A DNA stretch of 64,000 bases from Caulobacter sp. FWC2 (GCF_002742625.1 NZ_PEBF01000002.1:62001-126000); one strand, 5' to 3'. Counted from the stretch's first letter, positions 53,221-62,560 are shown. The notes: a model not told the origin generated them from the letters alone. Program-made: numbers and translations.

Positions 53221-54521
53221 ATGCAGACAGCCTCCCCCTCCGCCCTCGACGATTTCCTCGCGCGCTTCACCAGCCAGGTCGGAGCGGGGTTTGGCCTGAT
53301 CAACGGCGACGTGCGAACCACCTTCGCGGCCCTGATCGTGATCAGCCTCGGGCTGTCGGCGCTGCTCTGGGCGATCGACGAGAACGACAACGTGCCGGCG
53401 GCCCTGATCCGCAAGCTCTTGCTGTTTGGGTTCTTCGCCTGGCTGATCAGCAACTGGCATCCCCTGACCCTGACGGTGATCAAGGGCTTCACCGCCCTGG
53501 GCCTCAAGGCCGGCGGCGATCGGATGAGCCTGACTGACTTTCTGAACGCGCCGTCCAAGATCGTCTGGGACGGCCTGGACGTGGCGTTTGAGCTTTTGAA
53601 GTACATCGGGCGCCTGGCGAGCGAAGGCATGGGCGTGGGCTTCTTCACCCACATCGACACCATCCTGGTCACCGCCATCGTCATCATCGGCGTGATCCTG
53701 GCCTTCGTGATCCTGGGCGTCGAAGTGGTGGTCACGGTGGTCGAGTTCTATGTGGTCACCCTGATCTCGTTCGTGATGGTGCCGTTCGGCATCCTCACCC
53801 AGACCTCGTTCCTGGCCGAGCGGGCGATCGCCTATGTTCCGGCGGTCGGCGTGAAGATGATGGCCCTGGCCATGGTGGTGTCGATCGGCGAGCAGATCTT
53901 CACCACCTACATCGTCTCGCCCGACCCGACCTGGCAGGAAAGCTGTGGCCTGCTGGTGGCGGCCATCGTCTTCCTGATGCTGGCCCTGAAGATCCCGGCG
54001 ATCGCCGCCGCCCAGATCACCGGGACGCCGCAGCTGAGCGCCGGGTCGGCGGCCTCGAGCGTGGTGGGCCTGGCCGCCACCGCCGGGGGCTTGGCCCTGG
54101 CGGGCCGTTGGGCGATGGGCGGCATGGCCGCCGGGGCCGGCGCCAGCGCCGCCCGGGGCGCGGCCGGGCTTCGCGGCCTGTCCGGCGGCCGCGGGCCCTC
54201 GGGCGGGGGATCGCCGTCTTCGGGCGGCGGCGCTTCGGCCAGCCCGCCCTCGGGCGGGCCGCCTTCCGGCGGCGCGGCCCCAAGCCTTTCTAGCGTGGTG
54301 GCCAAGGCCAAGGCTTCGTTCGCCGCACCGGCGGCCGACCCCGCGCCCTCGACCGAGGGCGGCGCAAACGAGGGTGGCGAAGCCGCCCCGCCCGCGGTCG
54401 GGCGCCGACGTGGCCGCGCGCGCGGGCCGGCGCGGTCAGCGGCGCGCGGCCCTGGCGCGAGGACGCCGCCGGCCAGCCGATCGGCATGCCGAAGATTCAC
54501 CCGCCGTCGGACGAACCCTGA
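53221..54521 (+). CDS. trbL: TrbL, polytopic inner-membrane T4SS channel protein (VirB6-like), frameshifted near its end
   Basis: The first about 390 residues are TrbL: several membrane helices (FAALIVISLGLSALLWAI, IVIIGVILAFVILGVEVVV, ALAMVVSIGEQIFTTYIV) and a Gly/Ser/Ala-rich tail. The reading frame then goes wrong: the normal ending PWREDAAGQPIGMPKIHPPS and DEP, a typical TrbL terminus, lies in another frame and stops at 54521, just before trbF at 54540. As sequenced, translation would run to 54675 and overlap trbF by 136 bases with nonsense sequence. A small insertion/deletion in the GC-rich stretch 54390-54440 is the likely cause, either an error or a real mutation. Confidence 0.8.
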
Positions 54522-54539
54522 GCGCCGGAGCCCTAGCCG

Positions 54540-55226
54540 ATGTCCACCGCCTTCCGCCGCGCCCAGGAGCGCTACGGCGACTCCCTGCCGATCGAGACGC
54601 CCTATCATCGCGCCGGCCAGATCCATGATGACCGCGACGGCGCCAAGCTCGCCGCGGCCCGCAACTGGCGCCTGATGGCGTTCGCCTGCGCTGGCTTGGC
54701 GGCCCTGTCGCTGGGGGCCTATATCTACGAGCGCCAGGACACCAAGATCGCCACCTATGTGGTGCCGGTGGACCGCTACGGCCGGCCCGGCCGGATCGAA
54801 CTCGCCGACCGCGTCTATCGGCCCAGCCAGGCCGAGACCGGCTACTTCGTCGCCGACTTCGTGCAGCTGGTGCGGGCCAAGAGCACCGATCCGGTGGTGC
54901 TGCGGCAAAACTGGGTGCGGGCCTACGCCTTTGTCTCGGGCGACGCCAAGGCGACCCTGACCCAGCACGCCCGCGACCATGACCCCTTCGCCCGGGTCGG
55001 CGACGAAGCCGCCACGGTCGAGATCGTCTCGGTCCTGCCGCGCAGTCCCACCACATACCAGGTCCAGTGGCGTGAGACCGCTTTCGACCACGGGGCGGCC
55101 TTGCCCGCGCAACGCTGGACCGGGCTCTTCACCGTCGCCCACACCCCGCCGCGCAACGAGGCCCAGCTACGCGCCAATCCCCTGGGCGTCTTCATCACCG
55201 CCTTCCAGTGGAGCCGAGACCTATGA
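54540..55226 (+). CDS. trbF: TrbF, VirB8-like inner-membrane protein
   Basis: 228 residues, start MSTAFRRAQERYGDSLPIET typical of TrbF. One membrane helix near 45-62 (LMAFACAGLAALSLGAYIYE), then the VirB8-type NTF2-like periplasmic domain (KIATYVVPVDRYGRPGRIEL). Nucleates assembly of the T4SS core in the periplasm. The stop overlaps the trbG start (ATGA). Confidence 0.9.
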   Translation: MSTAFRRAQERYGDSLPIETPYHRAGQIHDDRDGAKLAAARNWRLMAFACAGLAALSLGAYIYERQDTKIATYVVPVDRYGRPGRIELADRVYRPSQAETGYFVADFVQLVRAKSTDPVVLRQNWVRAYAFVSGDAKATLTQHARDHDPFARVGDEAATVEIVSVLPRSPTTYQVQWRETAFDHGAALPAQRWTGLFTVAHTPPRNEAQLRANPLGVFITAFQWSRDL

Positions 55227-56236
55227 GCGGCCCTGTCCTGCCGTCGCGCCCGTCTGTCCCGACCCTGGCGGTCGTTCTCCTGCTGGGCCTGACCCCCGGC
55301 TCGGCGCCGGCCGCGCCCAACGCCGCCGCGCCGGCGGCGAGACCCGCGCCATCGCCGGTCGCGCCGATCCGGGCGGCGCAACAGCCGCAAGGCGCCGCGG
55401 GCGGCGCGACCGTCGCGCGCGCCGGGCAAAAGCCCAAGCGCCGGCCGGCGGCGCGGTCCCGCCGCGCGGCGAGCGGGCCGATGGCCACCATCGCCCTGGC
55501 CAACGCCCAGGCCCGCGACTGGCCGACCCCGGCGTCCTACGTCAATTCGGCGCTCTATTACGACTTCGAGCCGGGCCGCCTCTATACCGTCCACACCAGT
55601 CCAAGGTTCTTGACCACGATTGCCCTCAAACCGGGTGAGAAGCTGATTTCAAAGGCCGCCGGCGACACGGTGCGCTGGGTGATCGGGGAGACGACGGCCG
55701 GGGCCGGCGAGGCGTCCCAGGTGGTCGTCTTCGTCAAGCCGATCCGGCCCGACCTGCGCACAAACATTGTCCTGACGACCGATCAGCGCACCTACCTGAT
55801 CGACGCGGTCAGCACCGGCGGCGGGATCTACACCGCCGTCCTGAGCTGGAACTATCCCCAGGATCTGGCCAAGGCCGCGGCGGTCGAGCGCGCCTTGGCC
55901 CAGCAGCATGCCTTAGCCGTCGCCGCCGACGTCGCCGTCGATCGCCTGAACTTCCGCTACCGCATCGATCCCAAGGACCGGCGGGCGCCGCGTTGGACCC
56001 CGGTGCGGGTCTTCGACGACGGGGCCAAGACCTATATCGAGTTCCCCGCCGATCTGGCGACCGATCAGGCCCCGCCGCTCTTTCTGCTGGGCGAAAAGGA
56101 CCGCGCCGAGCTGGTCAACTATCGCCAGAGCGGGACGTTCTACGTCGTCGACCGGCTGATCGACCGGGCCGAGCTGCGGATTGGCGAGGGCCGCCAGAGC
56201 ATCGTTCGCATCACGCGCCAGGGCGGTTCGCGGTGA
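55223..56236 (+). CDS. trbG: TrbG, VirB9-like outer-membrane complex protein
   Basis: 337 residues from ATG 55223. Signal peptide (VVLLLGLTPGSAPAA) and Ala/Pro/Arg-rich linker, then the VirB9 beta-domain (LYTVHTSPRFLTTIALKPGE ... VRWVIGET ... FVKPIRPDLRTNIVLTTDQR ... YRQSGTFYVVDRLIDRAELR). Forms the ring in the outer part of the translocation channel with TrbI. Confidence 0.9.
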   Translation: MSGPVLPSRPSVPTLAVVLLLGLTPGSAPAAPNAAAPAARPAPSPVAPIRAAQQPQGAAGGATVARAGQKPKRRPAARSRRAASGPMATIALANAQARDWPTPASYVNSALYYDFEPGRLYTVHTSPRFLTTIALKPGEKLISKAAGDTVRWVIGETTAGAGEASQVVVFVKPIRPDLRTNIVLTTDQRTYLIDAVSTGGGIYTAVLSWNYPQDLAKAAAVERALAQQHALAVAADVAVDRLNFRYRIDPKDRRAPRWTPVRVFDDGAKTYIEFPADLATDQAPPLFLLGEKDRAELVNYRQSGTFYVVDRLIDRAELRIGEGRQSIVRITRQGGSR

Positions 56237-57462
56237 GCCCGGCCCGCGGCGATGTCACCGGGGAGCCCGAGACGCCCGCCTCGGCCAAGGCTTCGCCGCG
56301 CTCGGTGCTCGAAGCGCCGCGCCGGCCGATCGCCCGCTATCGGCCCGCGGTGATCCTGGCGGGCGTGCTGGGCGTCCTGCTGCTGGTCGGGATCGGCTTC
56401 CTGATCGCCTTCGGCGGCGGCCGCAAGGCCGCCAGGCCGCCGGCCGAGCCCCAAACCAGCCCTGAGGCCGCCACGAGCGCGCCGATCGACGAGCGCCTGC
56501 CGGCGACCTATGGCGACCTGCCCCCGCCCAAACCCTCGCCGTTCGCGCCCGCCGCGCCGGGGCCAGGCCCCGCTGGGACTTCACCTGGCCAGACGCCTGG
56601 TGCGCCGACCGGGCCGGTCGCCCCCGCCGCCCCGCCCGACGCAGTCGCCCGCCAACGGGCCGAGGAGCGCGAGGCCGCCCGCCGGGCCGGGCCGTTTTTC
56701 GGCGGCGCCCCGGGGGCCGCGACCCAGGCCTCCGCGCCGGCCGGCGCCGACCTTGCCCTGGGCGTGGCGGCCCCGGCCCCCTCGCCGGGCGACGGGGCTC
56801 GTCCCAAGGAGGCGTTCATCGCTCGGACCGGCGCGGCCGGTCCCACCTATGCGCCCAGCCTGCCCCAGGCGGCGCTGTCGCCTTACGAGGTCAAGGCCGG
56901 AACGGTCATCCCGGCGGCCCTGATCACGGGCCTCAACTCCGATCTGCCCGGTCTGGTCACGGCCCAGGTCACCGAGCCAGTGTTCGACCATCGCACCGGC
57001 CGCGTGCTGCTGATCCCGCAGGGGGCGCGGCTGATCGGCAAGTACGACAGCCAGGTCGGCTATGGTCAGGATCGGGTGCTGCTGGTCTGGACGCGCCTGA
57101 TCTGGCCCTCAGGACGGTCAGTGGACCTGGCCGGCATGACTGGAGCCGATGCGACCGGGACGGCGGGCCTGAGGGACAAGGTCGACACCCACCTGCCGGT
57201 CTTGGCCCGGGCCATCGGCCTGTCGACCCTGATCTCGATCGGCGGGGCCGCGGCTCAGAACAGCATCGCCCGCGGCAGCGACAATCTGGTCCTGCAGGAC
57301 GGCGCCGGCGGGATCGCCTCTCAGGCCAGCCAGACCGGCCAGCGCCTGGTCGAGCGCGATCTGCAACGCGCGCCGACCTTGCGCATCCGCCCGGGCTTTC
57401 CAGTGCGGGTCATGGTCGACAAAGACCTGATCCTGCCGCCCGAAGTCGTGGGAGGTCACTGA
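56233..57462 (+). CDS. trbI: TrbI, VirB10-like T4SS core protein
   Basis: 409 residues from GTG 56233 overlapping trbG by 4 bases. One N-terminal membrane helix (VILAGVLGVLLLVGIGFLIA), a long Pro-rich spacer, and the C-terminal VirB10 domain (AGTVIPAALITGLNSDLPG ... VLLIPQGARLIGKYDS ... RIRPGFPVRVMVDKDLILPP). It is the last gene of the transfer cluster. The DUF2274 gene that usually follows is replaced by a ribbon-helix-helix gene. Confidence 0.9.
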   Translation: MSPARGDVTGEPETPASAKASPRSVLEAPRRPIARYRPAVILAGVLGVLLLVGIGFLIAFGGGRKAARPPAEPQTSPEAATSAPIDERLPATYGDLPPPKPSPFAPAAPGPGPAGTSPGQTPGAPTGPVAPAAPPDAVARQRAEEREAARRAGPFFGGAPGAATQASAPAGADLALGVAAPAPSPGDGARPKEAFIARTGAAGPTYAPSLPQAALSPYEVKAGTVIPAALITGLNSDLPGLVTAQVTEPVFDHRTGRVLLIPQGARLIGKYDSQVGYGQDRVLLVWTRLIWPSGRSVDLAGMTGADATGTAGLRDKVDTHLPVLARAIGLSTLISIGGAAAQNSIARGSDNLVLQDGAGGIASQASQTGQRLVERDLQRAPTLRIRPGFPVRVMVDKDLILPPEVVGGH

Positions 57463-57470
57463 TGCGGCGC

Positions 57471-57497
57471 GACTCGGCCCGAGAGTCCGATTCTTCT
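57471..57497 (+). terminator. Possible terminator after trbI
   Basis: GACTCGG-CC-CGAGAGTC forms a short stem ending in CGATTCTTCTT, directly after the trbI stop. It could end the trb message. The T-tract is interrupted, so support is moderate at best. Confidence 0.35.
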
Positions 57498-57589
57498 TCA
57501 ATTCAAGGCGTTTATTCGCGCATCCCGGGTATTGGCCGGTCACCTTTATTAGTTCCGCCCGCCGGAATCGCGATCTTATCGTCGACGCC

Positions 57590-57826
57590 ATGACGACCGC
57601 ACGCGACCTCGAATATCACGCGCAGTACCAGAAGCGTCTCCGGGCCGAGGCCCGGGCGCGCGGCAAGGGACAACTAAACGCGCTGGTGGATAGGGATCTC
57701 ATCGACAGGCTCGATGCGATGAAGGACGGGCGCGGTTTCACCAACCGCACGGCGGCTCTGGAGCAAGCGCTTCGCGAGTACTTCGAGCGGGGGCAATCGG
57801 AAAGGAACCGTGCCGTGAGCGCATAG
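57590..57826 (+). CDS. Small ribbon-helix-helix-like regulator
   Basis: 78 residues. N-terminal basic helix (LEYHAQYQKRLRAEARARGK) followed by LNALVDRDLIDRLDAMKD and TAALEQALREYF, the strand-helix-helix arrangement of RHH DNA-binding proteins (CopG/Arc type). Placed between trbI and repC, it may regulate transfer or replication genes, possibly its own promoter. Confidence 0.7.
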   Translation: MTTARDLEYHAQYQKRLRAEARARGKGQLNALVDRDLIDRLDAMKDGRGFTNRTAALEQALREYFERGQSERNRAVSA

Positions 57827-57857
57827 AAAAACCCGGCTCGCCGAAACGCGCCGGGCT
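57827..57857 (-). terminator. Leftward intrinsic terminator upstream of repC
   Basis: Read on the reverse strand, arms CCCGGC/GCCGGG enclose a 12-base loop and are followed at once by TTTTT. No protein gene ends leftward here. The likely customer is a short antisense RNA started inside the repC leader. See the ncRNA entry. Confidence 0.55.
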
Positions 57858-57940
57858 CTCCAGGTCATTCGCTAGACGGGATTGGCGTCCCGCCCGAGCT
57901 CTCAAGTCCTGCTCTTTCTAACCGAATCACCGACATCGCC
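57827..57940 (-). ncRNA. Candidate counter-transcript RNA controlling repC
   Basis: In repABC-type replicons a small antisense RNA from the opposite strand of the region upstream of repC blocks RepC synthesis. This region is intergenic (57827-58009), has an intrinsic terminator on the minus strand at its left edge, and contains a GGGA-to-TCCC stem (around 57878-57892) that could be the pairing loop. Promoter hexamers are not clear, so the 5' end (about 57940) is a guess. The inference rests on position and terminator orientation. Confidence 0.35.
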
Positions 57941-58009
57941 GCAATCAAAAACGCGCGTTCGCGCGACGGGAACCTGTGCGCCCGCGGCCTCCCCTAGGAG
58001 GAGCAGGAA

Positions 58010-59263
58010 ATGCAGACCGTCTCGAACGGGATCGGTGACGTGCGCCGTCTGGCGGACGCCCAATGGGCGGCCGCCAAGCTCGCCGACACCTACCAGGGGC
58101 TGCCGGAAGGCATCTCCAAGGCCATGCTGCTCGATCGTTTCGAGCGGGCCGCGCCTCGGCTGGGGCTTGGCGACGGGGTCGTGCGCCTGGTGCGCGCCCT
58201 GGTGCGGGTGACCGCCGAACAAGACTGGATCGGCCGCACCCGGCCGATCGCCTGGCCGTCCAACGATGCGCTCTGCGAGGAGCTGCAGCGCTCGCGCAGC
58301 TGCATCCAGGGCCTGATCCGCTCGGCGGTGCGCGCGGGCCTGGTCCACATGAAGGACAGCGGCAACGGCAAACGCTGGGGCTATCGCGATGATCGCGGCC
58401 ATATCCTGGAGGCCTTCGGCTTCGATCTGGCCCCGTTGGCCGTGCGCTGGGACGAGTTCGCCGACCTGGCGGCCGCCCGAGGCCTGGAGCAGGCCCAGCG
58501 CCGGCATTTGAAGCGCAAGCTGGGCGAGATCCGGCGTGAGATCCGCACCGTCTGCGCCGACGCGCTTCATCGCGGCTATGGTGGGTTCGACTGGCATGGG
58601 GCGGTCGACCAGGCGCTGGGCCGGCTCCCTCGAACCCCCTCTCTTGGAGAGCTCGAGGCCCTGCATGAGACGTTCCAGGCGCTGTTGGCCGCCGTGGACG
58701 CGGCCTGGGTCAGGGCTCGCCAGGAAGGTCAACATGAGCCCAGGGGCGTCGTCAGCGAAGCCCAGAAAGAACCTACAACCCAGCCAAGATCTGAAGGATC
58801 AACGTATCCATCTCTTCGACAAGAGGTAGTCGAGCCCTCGGCGCGATCGGCCTTGTCGCCGTCGCCCGCTGAACCTTCGCGGGTGGAGGCGCCGCTCAGC
58901 GACGAGGTGATCCCGCTGTCGCTGGTGCTGGAGGCCGTGCCCGAGGTCGCCGACTATCTGGACGACCTGGCCGGCGCGTCATGGGAGGACCTGGTCGACG
59001 CCGTCGCTCGCGTAGCCCCCCTGATGGGGATCAATCTTTCGGCCATGCGCGAAGCGCGCGACGTGATGGGTCGAAACCGGGCGGCCGTCGCCCTGGCCAC
59101 GGTCCTGGCCCGCTGGAAGGATGGTGAGATCAGGAGCTCGGCCGGCGGCTATCTGCGCGCCATGTGCGAACGCGAGAAGGTCGGGTGCCTGAACCTGCTG
59201 CCTAGCCTCTATGGCCTGAAGGATCGGTTCGGAAAAACCCCGCCCAGGCGCTCGGAGCGGTGA
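58010..59263 (+). CDS. repC: RepC-type plasmid replication initiator
   Basis: 417 residues, the family length. Conserved parts are the N-terminal winged-helix region WPSNDALCEELQRSRSCIQG with the preceding TAEQDWIGRTRPI, GLVHMKDSGNGKRWGYRD, and the C-terminal block INLSAMREARDVMGRNRAAV, then SAGGYLRAMCEREKVGCLNL. GGAGGAGCAGGAA is the ribosome-binding site. RepC binds the origin, which in this family lies inside repC itself; the AT-richer linker between the domains at about 58745-58835 is the expected place. No repA or repB is linked upstream, but a ParB-like gene follows at 60356. Confidence 0.85.
   Translation: MQTVSNGIGDVRRLADAQWAAAKLADTYQGLPEGISKAMLLDRFERAAPRLGLGDGVVRLVRALVRVTAEQDWIGRTRPIAWPSNDALCEELQRSRSCIQGLIRSAVRAGLVHMKDSGNGKRWGYRDDRGHILEAFGFDLAPLAVRWDEFADLAAARGLEQAQRRHLKRKLGEIRREIRTVCADALHRGYGGFDWHGAVDQALGRLPRTPSLGELEALHETFQALLAAVDAAWVRARQEGQHEPRGVVSEAQKEPTTQPRSEGSTYPSLRQEVVEPSARSALSPSPAEPSRVEAPLSDEVIPLSLVLEAVPEVADYLDDLAGASWEDLVDAVARVAPLMGINLSAMREARDVMGRNRAAVALATVLARWKDGEIRSSAGGYLRAMCEREKVGCLNLLPSLYGLKDRFGKTPPRRSER
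58745..58835. other. Candidate origin region (oriV) within repC
   Basis: This stretch is noticeably richer in A/T than the rest of repC and encodes a low-complexity linker between the two conserved RepC domains. In repABC plasmids the origin is within the repC coding sequence at such an AT-rich linker. No repeats were verified. Confidence 0.3.
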
Positions 59264-59383
59264 TGGTGTCGTTGATTTCAGCTCTGCGCGGCCCAGGGGC
59301 GATTGGACCCGCCCGTCCGCTTGAAAGGATGAAGGGAGGGCCAGGCCGCCGGGCCGCTGGGTTGCGGTCGCTGGAGCCTTGCC

Positions 59384-60292
59384 ATGTCCCTCAAATCCAT
59401 AGTCAGAGCGCTTGGGGGTGATCTCTATGCCGGAGGTCGTCGCGCCAACATCCCCGCCCCTGGCCATAGTCGGCGAGATCGGTCGGTGTCCTTGCTGGAG
59501 CGGGACGGCCGGCTGATCATCCACACCTTCGGCGACGCCGACTGGCGCATTGTCCGCGACGATCTTCGCGCCAGGGGCCTGCTTGCCGGCGAACCCGCTG
59601 ACTCCTCGGCCTCGCCGCGACCACCGGTTCGGGATGAGGACCGGGCGCGCCGACGGGAGGTCGCCCAGGCCCTTTGGGCCAGCGGGCGCAGGATCGCGGG
59701 CACCTTGTCAGAACGCCATTGCCGGCTGCGCGGCCTGGTCGGCGATCCGCCCGGACCGGCGGCGCTTCGCCACCACGGCCTGGCGCCGCTCTCGGTCTAT
59801 CGGCCGGGTCCCGCCACGCGGCCCGCCTTGTTGGCCGGGGTCTGCGATCCTGACGGCGTGGTCACCGCCATCGAGATCACCTACCTGCGGGCCGATGGCC
59901 ACCGCGCGTCGGCGCTGCGGCTGGCGCGCAAGACGGTCGGCGCCGTCGCGCCGGGCAGCGCCGTACGCCTGGATGTCGCAGCCGAGACCTTGCTCGTCGC
60001 CGAAGGCGTCTTCACGGCGCTCTCGGCGCGACGACGCTTCGACCTGCCGGCTTGGGCGCTGCTTTCGACCTCAAACCTTCGCGCCTGGCGTCCACCCCCC
60101 GGGGTGCGCCGGGTGGTCATCGCTGCCGATCGGGGGCCAGAGGGCGAAGCGTCCGCCGCCGCCCTCGCACGGGTTCTCCGAGCGCTCGGCGTGGCGACAA
60201 GGATCGTCCTTCCGCCGCCGGGGTTCGGGGATTGGAATGAGCTGGACGCGGCCGGGGCGAACGGCCCGATCGGTGGCCAAAGGAGGAAGTGA
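59384..60292 (+). CDS. Toprim-domain protein (plasmid primase-like)
   Basis: 302 residues. N-terminal CHC2/DUF7146-like region (IPAPGHSRRDRSVSLLERDG, IIHTFGDADWRIVRDDL), a middle part with ITYLRADGHR, then a Toprim core with AETLLVAEGVFTALSA (catalytic Glu) and RRVVIAADRGPEGEASA (acidic pair). Proteins of this type on conjugative elements make or handle primers for lagging-strand synthesis. Located between repC and the ParB-like gene. Confidence 0.75.
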   Translation: MSLKSIVRALGGDLYAGGRRANIPAPGHSRRDRSVSLLERDGRLIIHTFGDADWRIVRDDLRARGLLAGEPADSSASPRPPVRDEDRARRREVAQALWASGRRIAGTLSERHCRLRGLVGDPPGPAALRHHGLAPLSVYRPGPATRPALLAGVCDPDGVVTAIEITYLRADGHRASALRLARKTVGAVAPGSAVRLDVAAETLLVAEGVFTALSARRRFDLPAWALLSTSNLRAWRPPPGVRRVVIAADRGPEGEASAAALARVLRALGVATRIVLPPPGFGDWNELDAAGANGPIGGQRRK

Positions 60293-60355
60293 GGGACCGG
60301 GCGGATGCGCCCGACCGGCAGGATGGTCCTGGTCCGGGGGCGCTGGAGTTCCCCC

Positions 60356-62416
60356 ATGTCCCGTTCGTCTTCCGCCAGGGCCCTGGCCCTCGCCGCTTCC
60401 GCCGCGCCGGCGCCGTCCGACAACCGCATCCGCGTGCCTCTGCGCGACCTGGGCCTGGCGCCCGAAAACCTCCGCTTCGACGAGGCCGCCGATGAACGCA
60501 TCGCTCAGCTGGCCGACACCATCGCCGCGGCCGGGGTCATCGTCCCGCCGATCGTCCGGACGGGCCGCAAGAACGAACAGGCCTACATGACGCTCGACGG
60601 GCGCCGACGTCGCCTGGCCCTGCTCGAACTGGTCGCGCGTGGCGCGATCGACGAGGACTATGCCGTCGAATGCGTCCTGGCGGTCGGCAAGGCCGCCCAG
60701 GCCGCGGCGATCGTGTTGCCCAACGCCGAAACCGCCCCGGTGCACATCGCCTCGATCATCATGGCGATCGGCAGCTTGCGCAAAGCCAAGATGGACACCG
60801 CGTTCATCGCCGCCTCGCTCGGCTATTCGGAACTGGAGATCAAGCGGCTCGAAGCCCTGGCCGGGGTTCATCCCACCGTGCTGGCGGCGCTGCGACAGGG
60901 CCGCCTGACCCTCAAGCAGGTGCGGGCCTTCACGCGCATCGCCGACAAGACCCAGCAGGAACAGCTGGCTCAGGCCGCGCTCGACGGCCATTTCCAAGAG
61001 TATCAGCTGCGCAAAGTCCTGGACGAGGACGAGTTGACCGCCAGGGACCCCCGCTTCGCTCTGGTCGGGGCCGGTCGCTATAGCGCGGCGGGCGGGCGGC
61101 TGGTCGCCGACCTCTTCGGCGAGCTGCCGGACAAGGTGCTCGACGCCGACATTCTCGACGCGCAATGGCGCGTGCGGATCATGCCGTTGATCGAGGCCTA
61201 CAAGGCCCAGGGCCTGGCGGTCTATGTCGGTCCCGACAACGGTTACCGCGCACCGGACGGGTTCGAAACCCTGCCTTACGTCTATCATGGCGACCTGACC
61301 GAGGCGCAAAAGGCGGCCCGCGCCAAGGCGCGTCAGGACATCGAAGAGGCCGAGGCGGCGGTGCGCGGCCAGTCCCTCGACGAGGAGACGGCGCTGGACG
61401 CGGTGACCAGCCTCCTGGCCGCCAAGGCCGAACTGGTCGAGGCGGGCCTGACCGGCGCGAGCCTGGGGGCGGTGCTGCTGTCGCCGCACCGCGAACTGGG
61501 GGTCGAGGCGACCTATTTCGTGCTTCCCGCGCCGGAGGCGGAGGAGGACGAAAGCGGCGATGAAAGCGCGGACGACGAAACGGTCGACAGCGCCGCGGCC
61601 GCCGACGGCCGGATCGTGGAGCTGGCCGTCCCCAAGGCCGTTGTCGTGGTCGAGGGGACCAGCCACACCCTCCACGAGACGCGCACCGACATCGCCACGC
61701 GCGGCCTCATCCGAGATCTGGCCGATCATCCGAGCGCGGCGCTGACCGCGCTCCTGGCCCAGCTCTTCAAGCTCCTGGCCCTGAACGCTCATGTCTATCA
61801 AGGGGAGTCGGCCCTGACGCTGTCGGCCACCCGCTACAAGCGCGCCAGCCTCCCGGCGCATCCCGCCTTGGACGGCGAAGTGCGCGCGCGCTTGGCGCTC
61901 CGCCGGGAGGACTATCTGGCCTCGGGTTTGCGGCCCGTCGCCTATGTCGACGCCCTGGCGCATGGGGAGAAAATGGCGCTCCTGGCCGAACTTGTGGCCA
62001 TCAGTCTCGACGTGCGCGAAGTGCGCACCAGCCTCGTGCGGCACGGCGCTCGGGCCGAGGCCGCCGAGATCGCCGCCCTGTGCGACGCCGACCTAAGCGT
62101 CCACTGGACGCCCGACACCGCGTTTCTGGCCGTCCACTCCAAGGGCCAGCTGCTGGCGATGCTGGGCGAGATGGGCGTGGAGGACGCACGCGCCTCGGGT
62201 CTGAAGAAGGACGAACTGGTCGCCTTCGTCGCCGAGGCCGCCGCGCAGCGGCAATGGACGCCCAAGGCCCTGGCCTGGTCGGCCTCGGTCGAAGCCGAGC
62301 CCGAGCCCGCGGCCGACCCCGACGCCGGGGACCAAGCGAACGCCGCGGGGGACGACGCGAAAGGGGCCACCGCTTCGGAAGGCGGGGCCGAAGGCGAGGC
62401 GGCCGCGGCGGCCTGA
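60356..62416 (+). CDS. ParB/RepB-like nuclease-fold partition protein (large)
   Basis: 686 residues from ATG 60356 with GGAG nearby upstream. The ParB N-terminal nuclease-like domain is clear: VPLRDLGLAPENLRF, ADTIAAAGVIVPPIVRTG and LDGRRRRLALLELV, followed by a helix-turn-helix (VHPTVLAALRQGRLTLKQVR). The remaining 450 residues are an acidic extension (AEEDESGDESADDETV) with no known domain, far longer than ordinary ParB (about 300). Such long versions occur on alphaproteobacterial plasmids. A matching ParA/RepA is not in the window. Confidence 0.8.
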   Translation: MSRSSSARALALAASAAPAPSDNRIRVPLRDLGLAPENLRFDEAADERIAQLADTIAAAGVIVPPIVRTGRKNEQAYMTLDGRRRRLALLELVARGAIDEDYAVECVLAVGKAAQAAAIVLPNAETAPVHIASIIMAIGSLRKAKMDTAFIAASLGYSELEIKRLEALAGVHPTVLAALRQGRLTLKQVRAFTRIADKTQQEQLAQAALDGHFQEYQLRKVLDEDELTARDPRFALVGAGRYSAAGGRLVADLFGELPDKVLDADILDAQWRVRIMPLIEAYKAQGLAVYVGPDNGYRAPDGFETLPYVYHGDLTEAQKAARAKARQDIEEAEAAVRGQSLDEETALDAVTSLLAAKAELVEAGLTGASLGAVLLSPHRELGVEATYFVLPAPEAEEDESGDESADDETVDSAAAADGRIVELAVPKAVVVVEGTSHTLHETRTDIATRGLIRDLADHPSAALTALLAQLFKLLALNAHVYQGESALTLSATRYKRASLPAHPALDGEVRARLALRREDYLASGLRPVAYVDALAHGEKMALLAELVAISLDVREVRTSLVRHGARAEAAEIAALCDADLSVHWTPDTAFLAVHSKGQLLAMLGEMGVEDARASGLKKDELVAFVAEAAAQRQWTPKALAWSASVEAEPEPAADPDAGDQANAAGDDAKGATASEGGAEGEAAAAA

Positions 62417-62420
62417 CCAA

Positions 62421-62448
62421 GGGCCCCTGTCCTAGCGGGCAGGGGCCC
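62421..62448 (+). terminator. GC-rich hairpin after the ParB-like gene
   Basis: Perfect 9-base arms GGGCCCCTG (62421-62429) and CAGGGGCCC (62440-62448) five bases after the ParB stop. No T-run follows, so it may be a Rho-assisted end or an mRNA stabilising structure. Confidence 0.45.
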
Positions 62449-62560
62449 GACTTCTGCTAGCCGCGGCCCAAGGAGCCAGGGGCGAGGAAGGGACCGGCGG
62501 GGCGAGCCCGTCGGGTCTGGAGGGAGGAGCCCTCCGCGGCGGGTGAGCCAGGACCTTCCG

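Noticed and set aside
53907..55142. A 411-codon minus-strand frame opposite trbL-trbF
   Set aside because: Shadow of the Gly/Ala-rich trbL tail; no start signal or domain.
60071..62044. A 657-codon minus-strand frame opposite the ParB-like gene
   Set aside because: Long only because stop codons are rare in this GC-rich frame; the plus strand has clear ParB motifs.
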